This document shows, piece by piece, positions 14,249 through 16,399 of a stretch of 16,399 nt of DNA. The translations under genes and the position numbers were made by a program. The notes under the pieces were generated by a model. That model was not told the origin of the DNA. It searched no databases and was given only the letters and a program-made list of their open reading frames with translations. Numbering within the stretch: position 1 is the first letter of the stretch; each line of letters starts with the position of its first letter. The DNA comes from Clostridiales bacterium UBA1380 (lineage in GTDB: Bacteria > Bacillota > Clostridia > Oscillospirales > CAG-272), in assembly GCA_002305445.1 (NCBI GenBank), contig DBRA01000061.1, positions 1 through 16,399 on the forward strand. The letters are read 5' to 3'.

Positions 14249-15046
14249 TCATTTCTTGCTTTCCTCCACCGCCGCGTGCATGGCGGTGAAGAGTTCGGCA
14301 TAGCGCGGGTGCTCGGGTACGCGCGCCATGCCGCACCACAGCGACAGCGGCAGAGCCCTGCCCTCGAACATGACGGGCTCGCCGTTTTTCGCAAGGATCT
14401 CGTCGGCGACTGCGCGGGCGGCCGTTTCGTCGTCGAAGTCGGTGACGAGCGCGAACTCGTCGCCGCCGATGCGCATCAGCACCATATCGTCCGAAGCGGC
14501 GGACTCGATGCGCGCGGCTATTTCGAGAATCGCGAGGTCGCCGGCGCGATAACTCACCTTGTTGAAGTCCGCGAAATTCACGCCGTCGAAGCACAGCACC
14601 CACCTGCCCGCACGCGACCGGAAAAAATCGTAAGCCTCGCCGAGATCGACTCTTTTTCGCATCATGTAAAGATCATCCCCTTCTCTGTATTCGAAATTTA
14701 TCTTCGGGAAAATCCCCGTAAAGCGCCTTGCGCCCTTGAACTCAGACGGCGATTCGTTCCAGACGCGCCTGAAGACGCGCGAGAAAACCTCGACAGAGTT
14801 GTACTGATACTTCAGCGCGGCCTCGGTAACGCTGAGCCCCCCCTGCGATATGTCCTTAGCCGCCTGTGTCATGCGCCGCCTTGTCACATAATCCTTTATG
14901 CTGCACTCGAGCGCGTACCGGAACAGTTTTTCGAGCGACGACAGCGAAACGTGGCACCGGTCCGCGATATCCTGCCGCGTAAAGGGTTCACAGAGGTTGT
15001 CTTCGATAAAATTTATAGATTCCGTAAGTATCATAAAATTCTTCAT
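14249..15046 (-). CDS. AraC-type DNA-binding domain fused to a compact GGDEF domain
   Basis: The protein has 265 residues with no membrane segment. Residues 1-105 are a full AraC/XylS double helix-turn-helix: FTRQDIADRCHVSLSSLEKLF forms the first unit and the segment around SVEVFSRVFRR plus NESPSEFKGARR the second. A linker of about 40 residues ends in MMRKRVDLGEAYDFF. Residues 148-265 look like a GGDEF domain: LCFDGVNFADFNKV..RAGD (D153, N162, D170), then RIGGDEFAL with GGDEF at 194-198, and the LPLSLWCGMA strand typical of the fold. The DxD is DGV and the spacing to GD is one residue short, so activity is uncertain; the inhibitory RxxD site is absent. It may make, or simply sense, a guanine nucleotide while binding DNA. 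The ATG at 15046 follows a G-rich stretch (AGGGGGGCGG). It is transcribed alone and convergent with thrS. Confidence 0.85.
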   Translation of the reverse strand: MKNFMILTESINFIEDNLCEPFTRQDIADRCHVSLSSLEKLFRYALECSIKDYVTRRRMTQAAKDISQGGLSVTEAALKYQYNSVEVFSRVFRRVWNESPSEFKGARRFTGIFPKINFEYREGDDLYMMRKRVDLGEAYDFFRSRAGRWVLCFDGVNFADFNKVSYRAGDLAILEIAARIESAASDDMVLMRIGGDEFALVTDFDDETAARAVADEILAKNGEPVMFEGRALPLSLWCGMARVPEHPRYAELFTAMHAAVEESKK

Positions 15047-15081
15047 CGCGCCGCCCCCCTTGCGTCTGTCCTGTCGACATA

Positions 15082-15090
15082 ATTATATCA
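15082..15090 (-). promoter_or_regulatory. Extended -10 promoter element of the AraC-GGDEF gene
   Basis: On the - strand the sequence TGATATAAT gives TATAAT at 15087-15082 with TG one base upstream. No good -35 is found 16-18 nt further up, so it would depend on the extended -10 or an activator, perhaps the AraC protein itself. The predicted start is near 15075, with a leader of about 28 nt. Confidence 0.5.
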
Positions 15091-15195
15091 TCAGTTTTCC
15101 GCATCCGCTTGACGATTTGAGCATTTTTATAGAAAGAGCCGCCCTTAGCTTTTCGTCGGCAATGAGCCGGAGTGAGGCTGCGTCCTGTACGAGAT

Positions 15196-15246
15196 AAAAA
15201 ATCAGGCGGTACCGCGCGACCGTGAAAGGTCGTGCGGTATCGCCTG
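15196..15246 (-). terminator. Rho-independent terminator of the second solute-binding protein gene
   Basis: On the - strand a 19-bp stem (15246-15228 with 15221-15203, two mismatches, loop of 6 nt) is followed by ATTTTTTAT, seen on the + strand as the A-run 15196-15201. It lies 21 nt after the stop of the gene above and isolates the downstream AraC-GGDEF gene. The rest of 15047-15195 holds only that gene's promoter; I see no coding region there. Confidence 0.9.
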
Positions 15247-15266
15247 TTGCTGCTGCATTGCGCCAA

Positions 15267-16399
15267 TCAGCCGCTAAAGTCGTCGGAGTAGAAGTTCAGA
15301 ACCTTGCCGAGCTGCTTCGCCATAACCTTCGAGCTGGACGCGAGCTTCGAAGCGAGGTCGGGGTTCCCGTCGTAGAGCTGGTAGCGGAACATATACGGCA
15401 GGTTCGAGCAGAACTCGCCGAACTGGAACGAGAACTCGTAGACGCGGCCCGCCATGATGAGGTCGACCATCTCGGCCGTCTCGGGGTCGGCGGAGTATTT
15501 GCCCTTGAGTGCGGTGTCGTAGTAGGCCGGGTAAACCGTCTTGTAGCTCTCCGCGTTCAGCGCCTCCATGACGATGCCGAGGAACTCGTAGTTCTCCTCG
15601 CGCACGGTCTTCGGAATGCCGAATACGGTGTGCTGGTCCATCGAGTTCGTGTAGTAGTTCGTCTGGTTCTCGTCATACTTCGGGAACGGGAGGATGCCGT
15701 AGGTGTCCTGCATGTCGCGAAGCGCGCCGTAGCAGTCGTTGACAAGGAGCGGCATAAGGCACACGTTGCCGTTGATGAATTCGCCCTTGCCGGTCGTTTC
15801 GTCCTTGAATCTGATGCCGCCCTTCGAGTTGAAGACGATGTTTATCAGCTTTTCAAGTGCCGAATACACTTTTTCGGTGCCGAGCGTTACTTTAATTTCG
15901 TTCGCTTCTTTATCGTACGTCGTGATCTTCTCGCCCATGGCTGTGACCCAGACGTCTGTGCCGTGATATCCCCAGTAGCCGTAGCTGAAGGTGTCGCCGA
16001 CGTCTTTTTCGCCGTTGCCGTTTTTATCCTCGTAGATCTCGTTGACCATCGAGTTGAGCTTGTCGAGCGTCCACTTGCCCTCGCGCACCGTGCTGTACAT
16101 CGTCGAGGAGTCATATCCGTAGGACTCGAGCAGCGGCATGTTGAAGAAGAACGCATACGTATACTTGAGCGCGGAGATCGACAGGTCGCCGACGATGCAG
16201 AAGAGCTTGCCGTTTATCGTCGAGCCTGCGTTGGAATCGGTCGACCACCACGGCTTCGACTGATCGATGTGCGGTATTTCGTTCCAGTTGAGGTAGCAGC
16301 CCGCGGAGATCGGAACATACGCCTTGTATTCATAATGTCCCGCGATCTCGTAGGCGTCGTCGCCGGACGAGACGGTCAGCTTGACTTCGTTGTACGGAG
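15267..16399 (-). CDS. Extracellular solute-binding protein, N-terminus outside window
   Basis: The frame is open to the right edge, so 376 residues of the C-terminal part are visible; the ATG at 16139 is internal. It is homologous to the protein at 2763-4250: both have PWW(D/S) near the start of the visible part, a FFFN/LFFNK strand, a KWTxDK helix and a PFPKY motif in the second lobe (LPFPKYDENQTNYYT here). Directly after KWTLDKL comes an EF-hand-like loop DKNGNGEKDVGD. Such proteins are lipid-anchored outside the cell and pass sugars or oligosaccharides to an ABC permease. The signal peptide is not visible. The visible transcript end is a clear terminator and no transporter gene follows it. 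The ligand is unknown; the identity as a binding protein is well supported. Confidence 0.85.
   Translation of the reverse strand, partial: PYNEVKLTVSSGDDAYEIAGHYEYKAYVPISAGCYLNWNEIPHIDQSKPWWSTDSNAGSTINGKLFCIVGDLSISALKYTYAFFFNMPLLESYGYDSSTMYSTVREGKWTLDKLNSMVNEIYEDKNGNGEKDVGDTFSYGYWGYHGTDVWVTAMGEKITTYDKEANEIKVTLGTEKVYSALEKLINIVFNSKGGIRFKDETTGKGEFINGNVCLMPLLVNDCYGALRDMQDTYGILPFPKYDENQTNYYTNSMDQHTVFGIPKTVREENYEFLGIVMEALNAESYKTVYPAYYDTALKGKYSADPETAEMVDLIMAGRVYEFSFQFGEFCSNLPYMFRYQLYDGNPDLASKLASSSKVMAKQLGKVLNFYSDDFSG

Noticed and set aside
1..16399. CRISPR arrays, tRNA/rRNA genes, insertion sequences, phage or defence genes
   Set aside because: No regularly spaced repeats, tRNA-like cloverleaf, transposase, integrase or terminal inverted repeats were found. 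The region reads as ordinary chromosome.

Overview
The window looks like chromosome of a GC-rich, Gram-positive-type anaerobe of the class Clostridia (Oscillospirales/Christensenellales-like is my guess). The reasons are a T-box leader in front of thrS, Ktr-type potassium transport, lipoprotein-type solute-binding proteins, strong SigA-type promoters in short AT-rich gaps, GGAGG-type ribosome binding sites and a minD-mgsA gene order known from Clostridia. I see no rRNA, tRNA, CRISPR array, transposase or phage gene.

Layout. 1-288: end of a small membrane protein, followed by a terminator. 442-2693 (+): a GH123/DUF4091-like glycosidase coupled by a 4-nt overlap to a small lipoprotein, closed by a bidirectional terminator. 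2763-4250 (-): an orphan solute-binding lipoprotein with a textbook promoter. 4343-10387 (-): a long run of same-strand genes, in transcription order GNAT acetyltransferase, pyrB with a PyrI-like zinc tail, HAD hydrolase, then after a 102-nt gap an endonuclease/exonuclease/phosphatase-family enzyme, ktrB, an SGNH hydrolase and ktrA. 10388-10620: divergent AT-rich control region. 10621-11928 (+): a MinD-like ATPase and a methylglyoxal synthase-like protein that lacks most catalytic residues. 11939-14138 (+): promoter, threonine T-box and thrS, then a strong terminator. 14249-15046 (-): an AraC-type DNA-binding domain fused to a GGDEF domain. 15267-16399 (-): a second solute-binding lipoprotein, cut by the window edge and related to the first.

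Functions are mixed: potassium uptake (KtrA/KtrB), pyrimidine synthesis (PyrB), threonyl-tRNA charging under T-box control, sugar or glycan scavenging (GH123-like enzyme and two solute-binding proteins without permeases nearby), and signalling (AraC-GGDEF). The items most worth a second look are the PyrB zinc-tail fusion without an allosteric domain, the MinD-like/MgsA-like pair in which the MgsA-like member looks like a pseudoenzyme, the AraC-GGDEF fusion, and the SGNH hydrolase lying between the two potassium-transporter genes. None of these by itself proves a new system.
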